In this document: positions 1 to 9,059 of the stretch, piece by piece
Numbering within the stretch: position 1 is the first letter of the stretch
How the letters are laid out: every line of letters begins with the position of its first letter
Assembly (NCBI GenBank): GCA_002633025.1
Contig: NMRB01000732.1
Coordinates: 138,449-202,448 of the forward strand
Length of the DNA: 64,000 bases
Direction: 5' to 3'
Origin: Notospermus geniculatus
Lineage: Eukaryota; Nemertea; Pilidiophora; Heteronemertea; Lineidae
Notes under the pieces: model-generated
What the model was told of the DNA's origin: nothing
What the model saw: the letters and a program-made list of their open reading frames with translations, nothing else
Database searches by the model: none
Translations under genes and position numbers: made by a program

Positions 1-1665
1 GCTCGTTTACTCCAATAATTTCTCGTTAGTCGATTCAAATCTAGCGTTAAACGACCGTACCCGGTCACCGGAGGCGGGATGATGCCTTTGTTGTGGGGAG
101 CGGACGCGACGAGAAAGAAAAAAACACGGGGAATTTGTGCAAAGAACTTTCGTTTGCTGAAGGTTGTAAAACTTTCGCGGGTGAGTGAAAACTGTTCAAT
201 ATGCACTTTGTATCAAGGCGGGTGTCATTCTCTAACACCCCATCTCTGCGTCCGGATCGAACCCCGCACCTCCCGCAAAATTGATAGACTAGAGCTATTG
301 TTGGTCTTCCGGAAAGAGACGTAAGACCTTGTTGTCTTCACCGGCAAGGAAGATTCAAGGTCCCCACGGGGAAAATGTGACACCCACCTAACGTCGACTT
401 CTCGTCTGAATAAAGGTCGAAAACGAATTGAACCTTTCATTTTAAGGGTTCTCGAACCCTTCATTTAAGGATCATAGACTGTTTTGAAAGCACTGCAAAC
501 TTACATGCTGATGGAGCGAACCGTTAGTACCCTATACCCGGACAGAAATGAAATATTTTATTTTGAAATCCAAGGTATATTGATCTTGGATAGTTGCTGA
601 AGCTGATGTGAATGTGTATGAAATCGAGCCGTAAACCATGAACGGCGGAAATCCAACAAGTGACGGGCCAAAATAAGTTCAAATATGCAACGTAAGCTGT
701 GTTTTGATTCACAATTTACAAAAGTTTTCGTTGAAAAAAATTGGCCCCGAAACGAGAGTTTGTGATACGTCATGGAGTCGGCTGGTGAATTTCACTTTAG
801 ATATCAAAAACTAAGCTGGTGACGAAATGCGGGTAATTCCATCGAAAACTTGAAGTATTTTTACATGAATCAGCAGATTTTGGGGTATTTCGATGAGATC
901 ATTTCATTTCATTGTCTTGTTTTTGCTGGCTTCTCCTCCGCATCACCGACATGAAATCAACAATAGCAGGCATTAACGAATCCCCTACTAACGAAGCCAA
1001 ATCATCACCATTTAATAAATCTCTGGCATAACAAATTTCATTATTAGAAATAAACTAAAGTCGTGGGCCAATGAATTAAATCACATGTGTAATAAACTAG
1101 TTTAAAGATGATAAACTAAATCGAAAATCTAGTTGCTGGGGTCAGGAACACGATTTTCCGCAGCGTGGCGCTAAATAGGAATTGTTGGAAAAACATGGGA
1201 CCTACCTTTGAAAGACGAATCACTTGCCTGGTTCGTTTCTGAGATTAGGACAATCAGGTAAACAGCCTCCAATGGCGGAGGTAACATCTTCCTGCAGAGC
1301 TGTGCACTGATTCGTCAGCAAAGTTTGGGAAAAACTTTAGGATAACGAAGTTTCTGTCATTAGGGCTGGGGTTTATTGGGCGGCGGGTTGGCGAATTACT
1401 GGCATAATGAGACGACGGTTTTGAGAGGTGAACGCGCAGTCGCCGCAGGCGAAAATCAAAGCTGGGGATGCGTAACTTCGTCAGGGATGCTCGCAAGATA
1501 TTGGTGGCATTTATCATCATGTTTGTGTGCATTATATACATCAAACGAGCAATTTAGCCCAAGCCCAGCCATCCTTAGTCGTGGTGTTATTCGATTTGTA
1601 AAGAAATTTGAAGTTAAATTGCAGAAAATTGGAACAATCAGGGATACTGTATAGCGGATCACGGT
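1..1665. other. intergenic, no gene recognised
   Basis: I see no splice-bounded coding exon or recognisable protein in this stretch. The open frames on both strands are short, overlap one another and show no domain-like composition. Around position 254 there is a short tRNA B-box-like motif on the minus strand, which may be a decayed tRNA-derived SINE end. Confidence 0.5.
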
Positions 1666-2615
1666 CAATTATGACGCGGGAACTTCATTAGGATCCTGGA
1701 AAAACTGATAATGAAAATGCCCATCAGTGATCAACTGTTAGGTCGTTGGAATCAGTGGCGGCGGAAGTTCTTCATGACTCCCTACCATGATGGAGATGAA
1801 TCTTTTGTGTTGCTGGCCGATCATTGGATGACATCTTTGTCACCAACGCCTCGTCTTCCATCTTGTTTGCATCTATAATCTCCAGTGATTTGTTGCTTAT
1901 GGTATCAAAGATTGGACGCGATTGGCAAGCAGAATCATTAATATCACTTCTCTGACGAGATTTTCCCGTCTATTTCATTCATTAGCGTACGGGAGAATCC
2001 TGCACCTCATATCCGCGTCCAGGGCCTAAATTTCCGTCCGTTTTTGCCAGCAGATTCTAGTCAAGTAAAGAGAACAGACTTTTGTTACAATTAAAAGGCA
2101 GATATTATGACAAGAAAACAAATAATTATTCAGTTCTATGACTCGGGGTGAGTCAAACCCAGGCCTTTGATGAAGGGTTAGTCGCGCGTCAACAGCGCGC
2201 GTTACTTCTCAAGTGATGAAAAGGATGGCGGCCATCAGCTAAGATTGCGAAATAGTATCAATCTATCCCAGGTGTTACCACTGGTTATGTATGGGTTGTA
2301 CAGGACACCGGGCTTATCACATTGGTTCAAGATTCCGCCGCCAGGGCGGGAGGGATACTGCAGCATACTTCATGCATACAGTGGCACTTTAATGACAGCT
2401 CAATGGAGAGGTTTCTTGGTCAAGAGAAATTTAGTTCTACCATTTCTTGTAACAATCGACCTTTGCTACATTTTACATGAAAACCATAATTATCAACCTC
2501 CAACGCAGTGGAGCATATGCGGAACGACACGGCATTGCGGAGGAGTTTTACATAATTATTGAACTGTTGACACTGATGTGTTGACTCCATCTGCCGTAGT
2601 CTCGCGCAACCAGCC
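1666..2615. repeat. duplicated ~0.95-kb repeat, copy A
   Basis: From the motif CAATTATGACGCGGGAAC at its left end this block is closely repeated at 2688-3953 in the same orientation. The two copies differ by scattered substitutions and small indels, and both end near a shared GTTGACTCCATCTG motif. No N lies between them, so the duplication sits in one contig. It could be two copies of a non-autonomous transposable element or a local tandem duplication. I recognise no transposase or reverse transcriptase coding in it. Confidence 0.75.
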
Positions 2616-2687
2616 CCTCGGTCATACTCCGAGGTCGTTAGACCGAGGGTCTGGCACGGAACGCAATTCTCATTGATCGACCTCATA

Positions 2688-3953
2688 CAATTATGACGCG
2701 GGAACTTCATTAGGATCCTGGAAAAACTGATAATGAAAATGCCCATCAGTGATCAACTGTTAGGTCGTTGGAATCAGTGACGACGGAAGTTCTTCACGAC
2801 TCCCTACCATGATGGAGATGAATCTTTTGTGTTGCTGGCCGATCATTGGATGACGTCTTTGTCACCAACGCCTCGTCTTCCATCTTGTTTGCATCTATAA
2901 TCTCCAGTGATTTGTTGCTTATGGTATCAAAGATTGGACGCGATTGGCAAGCAGAATCATTAATATCACTTCTCTGACGAGATTTTCCCGTCTATTTCAT
3001 TCATTAGCATAAGGGAGAATCCTTCACCTTGTATCCCCCGTCCAGGGCCTAAATTTTCTGAGCCCATTTTGCCTGCAGGTCTAGTCAAGTAAAGAGAACG
3101 GACTTTTGCAGATATATATTATAACAAGAAAACAAATAATTATTCAGTTCTATGACTCGGGGTGAGTCATACCCAGGCCTTTGATGAAGGGTTAGGCGCG
3201 CGATAACAGCGCGTTGAACTTCTCAAGTGATGAAAAGGATGGGGACCATTTCTGACAGCTAAGATTCCGACATAGTATCAGTCTTGTGTTACCACTGGTT
3301 ATTTATGGGTTGGACAGGACACCAGGCTTATCACGTTGGTTCAAGATTCCGCCGCCAGGGGAGGGATACTGCAGCATACTTCATGCATACAGTGGCACTT
3401 TAATGACAGCTTAATAGAGAGGTTTCTTGGTCAAGAGAAATTTAATTCTACCATTTGTTAGTTATTGCGTTCCCTACTAAAAAAATCTCTGTAGGGTGTG
3501 ACAGGGTGTTCTTGGGTGCTCTAGGGTATTCTTGGGTGTTGGGTAGACTGTTTCAAAATACCCATTGAGTGAAGGGTGTTCTAGGGTATCTTTAGGGTGT
3601 TCTAGGGTACCTGTAGGGTTGTCCGGGTACTCCATCCAGAGATACCCTAGAACACCCTAAAGATACACTAGAACACCCTTTGCTCAATGGGTATTTTGAA
3701 ACAGTCTACCCAAGAACACCCAAGAATACCCTAGAGCACCCAAGAACACCCTGTCACACCCTACAGAGATTTTTTTAGTAGGGCATTGAAAATAACCATA
3801 ATATCAATCTCCAATGCAGAGGTCAGACGGTTTCCCCTTTAATACTGAAAGTGAAGCATCATAAAATGCGGACGACAAGGCACTGCAGAGGAGTTTGCAT
3901 AATTATTCAACTGTTGACTCCATCTGTCGGAACTGTAGAGCAACCGTTTTGCA
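2688..3953. repeat. duplicated repeat, copy B, interrupted by a MITE
   Basis: Direct repeat of 1666-2615. Alignment by eye is continuous to about 3459, breaks for roughly 340 bases where a palindromic element is present, and resumes near 3799. The break is the main length difference between the copies. Nothing in it looks coding. Confidence 0.75.
3461..3798. mobile_element. long-armed palindromic MITE
   Basis: The two halves are near-perfect reverse complements of about 150 bases each: the left arm starts CCCTACTAAAAAAATCTC at 3472 and the right arm ends with its complement at 3783, and weaker pairing (GTTATT / AATAAC) extends outwards. Each arm is built of short degenerate repeats of the type AGGGTGTTCT, so the arms themselves look like amplified minisatellite. 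The homologous position in copy A lacks the element. A target-site duplication is not clear. It is a non-autonomous DNA element with no coding capacity. Confidence 0.75.
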
Positions 3954-4287
3954 TGGCTCCAACTGATTAGTGAGACCTAAGGAGTCCCTGGAGATGAGAT
4001 TGACTGATAATGCTGCATAGAAATCATCACCAAAATAATATTTTTTTCGAAAAAGTAAGCTAAACTATAACTCCTTCACTGTATTTAAAGTATATTATAT
4101 ATTATGGTTTTGTGAAATAAAATAACATTTGAGACATTTTCATTGATCTAACAAAGAGAAGCTTCTATTTGTAACGCATTGATTGTCGCTACACATGGAG
4201 ACATGGTTTGGGTTATTTTATCAAGCGTTTTGAATTCTGTGTCAATTTTCATGCGGGATTTTCTAAATAAATCCTCAGAATACAACA
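3954..4287 (+). other. upstream flank of the B3GAT3-like first exon
   Basis: AT-rich sequence immediately 5' of the signal-anchor exon at 4288. It contains a run of TATA-like words around 4088-4105, but I cannot place a transcription start. It is the likely promoter or 5' untranslated region, by position only. Confidence 0.3.
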
Positions 4288-4369
4288 ATGAGAGTGCACT
4301 TGAGCACCTTGCTGTATCTCTGTCTTTGTGGGATGTTATCCCTGCTGTTATATACACTGTACAAGTCGG
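4288..4369 (+). CDS. candidate first exon of B3GAT3-like glucuronosyltransferase (signal anchor)
   Basis: An ATG in good context (CAACAATGAG) opens 27 codons ending at a strong splice donor, CGG|GTGAGT, in phase 1. The peptide has a basic residue at position 3, then an uninterrupted hydrophobic run (about residues 5-24, rich in Leu, Tyr and Cys), then Lys-Ser: a short cytosolic tail plus signal anchor, as in type II Golgi membrane enzymes. The beta-1,3-glucuronosyltransferase family starts this way, and the catalytic exons lie 1.6 kb downstream on the same strand. The link is inferred from position and topology, because the stem and the first half of the catalytic domain are absent between here and 5979. 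It could instead begin another secreted or membrane protein. Confidence 0.5.
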
Positions 4370-4956
4370 GTGAGTTTGCGAATCTTCGGCGAGGGGCCCA
4401 GCCCACCACACCAGTCACCAGCGGTATCACTAAACACCACACCGGCCCCGCCGACCACGCCGGCCGGCAAATACCACGCCGGCCCCAATTTGCAGACCAC
4501 GCTGGGTGAGCGGTGTGGTGATTGGCGCCGGGATCGCCGGTGTGGTAGAGTCTATGCCTGATAAGTTAGGCCTAATATTTTAGGGTGCATTAGTAGTTGT
4601 TCGTGCTTGCTCTCCTTGTAATAGGCATGGATTTAGGCCTACTTAAATAATAAAACAGAAACCATGTTGGCTAGTACGATTCACAATTATTTAGGCCACA
4701 ATTTTGTTATTATTTGTTGGATTACGAATTCCCCGATCGTGACCAAAAGTGAAAAAAAACGATGGCCGTTTTTGACGAGTGTTGTTTCCCGCCGACCATT
4801 TCTCCCTGATCATGTAGGCCTACGAAAAAAAGGTAAAGAAAATAAAGGTTGCGTCGACAAAAAATGCTCGTAAGATACGATACCGGTACTTGGCTGTCGG
4901 AGTGCTAAAATACATCCTCAAATGCTGGGAAATCACTCCTCAGGGAATCCAAATTT
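4370..4956 (+). other. intron-like sequence with GC-rich repeats, ending at an assembly scar
   Basis: Follows the donor of the first exon. Positions 4400-4554 are GC-rich with imperfect inverted repetition of CCACCACACC-like words, perhaps an old MITE. TAGGCCTA words occur at 4566, 4636 and 4815. The stretch ends at a single N at 4957. No middle exons of the glucuronosyltransferase are visible. Confidence 0.45.
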
Positions 4957-4957
4957 N
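4957..4957. other. single-base N, contig join
   Basis: One ambiguous base. Sequence immediately after it is the start of the block duplicated at 6433 onward, so it marks an assembly join rather than a sequencing ambiguity. Confidence 0.8.
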
Positions 4958-5869
4958 TCTGGGACTCTGGTTCCCTCTTTTGTACCGGTATCAGGTGCTC
5001 CGCTGTCAACACTACTTTGTCTCCTTTCCAGGTCATCGCATGGTACACATTTTGGAAGCCAAACCGTCCATTCCCCTTGGATATGGCAGGATTTGCTATC
5101 AACCTCCAGATCCTGCTCGACATTCCAGAGGCCAGGTTTGATATCCGAGTACAGCGAGGTTATCAAGAAACGTCTCTACTAAAGAAGATAGTCACAATGG
5201 AGGAATTAGAACCCAAGGCTGTGAACTGTACAAAGGTATCACATTTTGTTCAGTGGCCTAACACACAATATTGTCTATTTGCATTGGTATTGTTTTGTGA
5301 CCCAATCTTGACTTGACTGACATGAGTTCAGAGTTCATTTATGCTGCAAGAAGAATGTGTAGACGAAAAATGGGTTTGAAAAGGACAAACAAACTGTCGA
5401 AGACGTCTGCCTTTATACAGTCACATTTCTGGAGGCCATGTTTTGTTTCAGTACCCTTACCTTTCCCGTCCTATTTTAGGTGCTGGTGTGGCATACGAGG
5501 ACAGAAAAAGCCAAACTAAAGAATGAAAAGAAACTGGTTGAGATGGGCCGTCCTCCTTCTGATCCACGGATTGAGGTGTAAAGATGAAAATACTCACCGC
5601 CATCAAGATTCTAGCTCTCCGCTTTTCCATGTTTATGTAAAAATGGTTGGAAAAAAATGTTTTTGTTATGACGTATTGTTCAGTGTGTCTCCATTTGTTT
5701 TCTTTTTCGCCATGAATCTGTGCTGTCATTCAACCAGTTGGGCTCAGTGCATGTAAACTGAAGCCATACTGGTCATGTGTTTACAGTCAACTTTTATCTG
5801 CATGTGTACAGTTATGCTACTATTATATTGTATTGTTTTATCTCGTATCTTATCTCAGTTGAAGGCATA
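4958..5869 (+). repeat. duplicate of the 3' end of the B3GAT3-like gene, first copy
   Basis: This block matches about 6433-7350 almost base for base, covering the end of an intron, the last two coding exons, the intron between them and the start of the 3' untranslated region. The match stops at GAAGGCATA, after which the copies diverge. Introns and untranslated sequence are as similar as the exons, so the duplication is recent, or it is an allele assembled in tandem. Confidence 0.85.
5032..5581 (+). pseudogene. duplicated last two exons of B3GAT3-like gene
   Basis: Exon 5032-5235 (68 codons, acceptor TTTCCAG, donor AAAG|GTATC) and exon 5480-5581 (33 codons plus TAA, acceptor TATTTTAG) repeat the two terminal coding exons at 6507-6710 and 6963-7064. 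Both frames are intact. I see one clear amino-acid difference (Ile for Leu in the FDLRVQRG segment), plus silent and intronic changes. The catalytic Glu in GYQETSLL and the C-terminal WHTRTEK motif are kept. Lying upstream of the exons that must precede them, they cannot make a complete enzyme in this order. They are an assembly duplicate, a real partial tandem duplication, or alternative 3' exons; the first seems most likely. Confidence 0.65.
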
Positions 5870-5978
5870 GGCCCGAACTTATAAAAGGTGTTTTTCGCCT
5901 GTCTAACTTGGACTTGTTTAAGCCTAAACATTCGTAAGACAACTGTTAGACAAGTGTAAACCCAAAGGGACATTACAG
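5582..5978 (+). other. duplicate 3' UTR and intron before the DDD exon
   Basis: Up to 5869 this is the duplicated 3' untranslated sequence. From 5870 to the acceptor at 5977-5978 it is unique. No exon for the N-terminal half of the catalytic domain is visible. Confidence 0.5.
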
Positions 5979-7064
5979 CGTAACTTAGCCTTGGGTTGGT
6001 TGAGGAAAAACAAGAAGGGTCAGAATGGTGTTGTGTATTTTGCTGATGATGACAACACCTATAGCTTGGACATTTTTGAGGAAGTGAGTAAAATACCGGT
6101 TCTAATAGATTTTGTTAGTTTGATTCATCACAGCTCGGGTAAACTCAGTGAATCTCTTTCATTTCTTCTGATGTCATTCGCGTTGTTCTGACAATCCTCA
6201 TGTTTACCAAGTTCGTCAGGCAGCAGCATAACTTTTGTGTTTCACATGTTTCACTTCACAGTCACCTACCTTCCTAATCCTGTTCTTTTTCAGATGAGAT
6301 ATACTCGTAAGGTGTCATGCTGGCCTGTTGGACTCGTGGGTGGATTGAGGTTTGAACGGCCAATCGTAAAAGATGGAAAGGTGATCGCTTATAGATTTGA
6401 TATTTTTGATGCACAGAAGAGAGGGTTTTCTCTGGGACTCTGGTTCCCTCTTTTGTACCGGTATCAGGTGCTCCGCTGTCAACACTACTTTGTATCTCCT
6501 TTCCAGGTCATCGCATGGTACACATTTTGGAAGCCAAACCGTCCATTCCCCTTGGATATGGCAGGATTTGCTATCAACCTCCAGATACTGCTCGACATTC
6601 CAGAGGCCAGGTTTGATCTCCGAGTACAGCGAGGTTATCAAGAAACATCTCTACTAAAGAAGATAGTCACAATGGAGGAATTAGAACCCAAGGCTGTGAA
6701 CTGTACAAAGGTATCACATTTTGTTCAGTGGCCTAACACACAATATTGTCTATTATGATTGGGATTATTTTGTGACTCAATCTTGACTTGACTGACATGA
6801 GTTCAGAGTTCATTTGTGCTGCAAGATGATTGTGTACCTACATGTACATGAAAAATGGGATTGATAAGGATGAACAAACTGTTCACGACGTCTGCCTATA
6901 CAGTCAAATTTCTGGAGGCCATGTTTTGTTTCAGTACCCTTACCTTTCCTGTCTTATTTTAGGTGTTGGTGTGGCATACAAGGACAGAAAAAGCCAAGCT
7001 AAAGAATGAGAAGAAACTGGTTGAGATGGGCCGTCCTCCTTCTGATCCACGGATTGAGGTGTAA
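5979..7064 (+). CDS. B3GAT3: galactosylgalactosylxylosylprotein 3-beta-glucuronosyltransferase (GlcAT-I type), C-terminal exons
   Basis: Four phase-0 exons: 5979-6083 (35 codons), 6294-6380 (29), 6507-6710 (68) and 6963-7064 (33 plus TAA), all with AG acceptors and GT donors. Visible motifs: RNLALGWLR; the metal-binding triple Asp in [44 protein letters not shown] with the catalytic-base Glu; [10 protein letters not shown]; and WHTRTEK near the C terminus. These are signatures of glycosyltransferase family 43. The [11 protein letters not shown] tail resembles B3GAT3 more than B3GAT1 or B3GAT2. The enzyme adds glucuronic acid from UDP-GlcA to Gal-Gal-Xyl, completing the Golgi proteoglycan linker. 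About 165 residues are present, roughly half the usual length. Intron 6381-6506 is a multiple of three with no in-frame stop, so its retention would insert 42 residues; its donor AAG|GTGATC is weak. Confidence 0.88.
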
Positions 7065-7746
7065 GGATGAAAATACTCATTGCCATCAAGATTATAGCTC
7101 CGCTTTTCCATGTTTATGTAAAAATGGTTGGAAAAAAATGTTTTTGTTATGACGTATTGTTCAGTGTGTCTCCATTTGTTTTCTTTTTCGCCATGAATCT
7201 GTGCTGTCATTCAACCCGTTGGGCTCAGTGCATGTAAACTGAAGCCATACTGGTCATGTGTTTACAGTCAACTTTTATCTGCATGTGTACAGTTATGCTA
7301 CTATTATATTGTATTGTTTTATCTCGTATCTTATCTCAGTTGAAGGCATAATGTTTCTAAGAAGTCACAGTTGACCATTTGTAATGGTGCTTGACATGCA
7401 AGTTGATATTTATTTTTGTATGTGCCGTTCGGCGTTATTGTGATAGTGACCATTATAAGAGCTTCATCGCTCATCAGTGAAACTTCTATATAGTACAAGA
7501 GGTGTCTGCACTGGGGGAGGGGGAAGGGACATGGGGTGTAGTGTGTTGTCCCATGAGAGATGAGTAAAATCTTCAGTGCAACAACACCATAAACAAGGAA
7601 TAAGAAGTCTGATGTACTTATATTATGTAGATGTGATGCAAACAGAGAAGAAAGTATGATTGATACAATCATGTATGTGACTTAAGATTCCTAGGAATGA
7701 AACGGGTATTGACCTGTGACTGGCCGGTAACAGTGTTCTTAATAAA
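7065..7746 (+). other. 3' untranslated region of the B3GAT3-like gene
   Basis: Follows the TAA at 7062-7064 and runs to the AATAAA at 7741. The first 290 bases are shared with the duplicate copy at 5582-5869; the rest is unique. No coding signal. Confidence 0.5.
7741..7746 (+). promoter_or_regulatory. candidate poly(A) signal AATAAA
   Basis: Canonical hexamer 677 bases after the stop codon of the glucuronosyltransferase gene. It is the first AATAAA seen downstream of the stop on the plus strand. Confidence 0.5.
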
Positions 7747-8175
7747 CAGGTACTGCTGACTTGAGTATAGTGCCTTCACTTCCTCAGCTGTCCTTAACTG
7801 GGTAAGTAACATCCAGACCTCTGTATGCACCTACCTAGCCATGACACTAACGGAATCTTCAGGATGGTCTTCCCCTCTCACACTCGCACACAGGGGAGGA
7901 AGACCAGATACTAGTATTCTACTTATGAAAGAATGAGTGACAAAATGTACTCTTCTGATCCTGCCATGTTCGTTGCTGCCTGGCACAAATCTCCGCTGTC
8001 CTCACTGGAGGCAAGGCGGGCAACAAATGTTGCAGCTGGATCAGATTTTCCCCTCCTGTACATGACCCTTTACCTCATGCAGCAAAGTTGCCAGTCAGTT
8101 CTCAGAGAAAAATGGTCTCTCTCCATCATTATGCGTCCCTGAGAAGCCCTGAACGTCGTCAGCAGCAGATAACAG
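7747..8175. other. convergent intergenic spacer / possible ASB 3' UTR
   Basis: Lies between the 3' ends of two convergent genes. I see no AATAAA on the minus strand here. The nearest candidate for the ASB gene is near 7410-7415, which would make the two 3' untranslated regions overlap. Confidence 0.4.
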
Positions 8176-9057
8176 TTATAGCCTGTGTAAAATATAGTCC
8201 TTGATAAGTGTAGGAAGGTCCAAATCTTGAACTCCCGTGGGATATGTTCCCATTGCACCCTTGATAGTTTTCCTGCACAAAGCCTGAAGATTCCTCGGGC
8301 GTCGTACCGCCCTTGTCAGCCATCTCGTTAAGGATGTGCCAGTATGGGGCAGGGAGTACGGCCAATTCGCTGTTAGAATCCAACGTTCTTTGGTCAAATC
8401 GTAGCCTGATTCGACCAGAAAGTGAACTATGTCCTTTGCATGTGGAAGGGTTGGAGTAAGGCCAAGGATCTCAAACAAGGGGGACCTTGGGAATGCTGCC
8501 GTCTCGTCGCATTGGCAACTTGCCGTCGAACTGTCTTCATGTCCGAGATAAGCACCATATTGTGTGAGAAGTTTCACAATCTGTAAGTTCCCAACCTTGC
8601 AAGCGTCCCACAAAGGCGTGGTGGACACTTTGTTGGTGACATTCGGGTCGGCGCCATATTTCAATAACTGTTTCACAGCGTATTCATTTTCATGGCAAGC
8701 CGCGTAATGTAACGGGGCGTCGCCATCCTTGTCGCGTGCGTTGACGTCGCAGACGCGAAGCTGTAAGAGATAGTCAAGAATCACACGGCGGTCCTCGGTA
8801 TCCTCTGTCACCAGCGACAGTAATAAGGTCTCCTGCTCTAGAACAGGGAAAGGACACTCATTTATAACACCTTCATAAGTGTCAGTCACTTTTTCCTTTG
8901 CCGCTAGTCCGAACGAGGAATGGCTGTCCTCTGTCTGGTCGTATTGGCGTCCTTTGATAGCGGCGCGTCCGCCGTCTTCCACCTTGTCTTCGTCCGTCTT
9001 GTTGCAAGTGAATCCAGTATGCAGGGAGATGTCCCAGCCGTCAGCGTGCTCCGCCAT
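8176..9057 (-). CDS. ankyrin repeat and SOCS box (ASB-type) protein
   Basis: A single 293-codon exon. The acceptor TTTTTTGCAG lies two bases before the ATG at 9057, so the 5' untranslated leader is spliced from further upstream. The first ~100 residues are acidic and low in recognisable motifs. Ankyrin repeats follow at about 110-142 (DGDAPLHYAACHENEYAVKQ), 143-175 (TTPLWDACKVGNLQIVKLL) and a weaker one near 191-223. Residues ~253-293 form a SOCS box: a BC box (LQALCRKTI) for elongin B/C and a Cul5-like box (DLDLPTLIKDYI). ASB proteins are substrate receptors of cullin-5 RING E3 ligases, with the ankyrin repeats binding the target. The substrate is not predictable. The gene is convergent with the glucuronosyltransferase. 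The exact ASB subtype is not assigned. Confidence 0.88.
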   Translation of the reverse strand: MAEHADGWDISLHTGFTCNKTDEDKVEDGGRAAIKGRQYDQTEDSHSSFGLAAKEKVTDTYEGVINECPFPVLEQETLLLSLVTEDTEDRRVILDYLLQLRVCDVNARDKDGDAPLHYAACHENEYAVKQLLKYGADPNVTNKVSTTPLWDACKVGNLQIVKLLTQYGAYLGHEDSSTASCQCDETAAFPRSPLFEILGLTPTLPHAKDIVHFLVESGYDLTKERWILTANWPYSLPHTGTSLTRWLTRAVRRPRNLQALCRKTIKGAMGTYPTGVQDLDLPTLIKDYILHRL

Positions 9058-9059
9058 AT

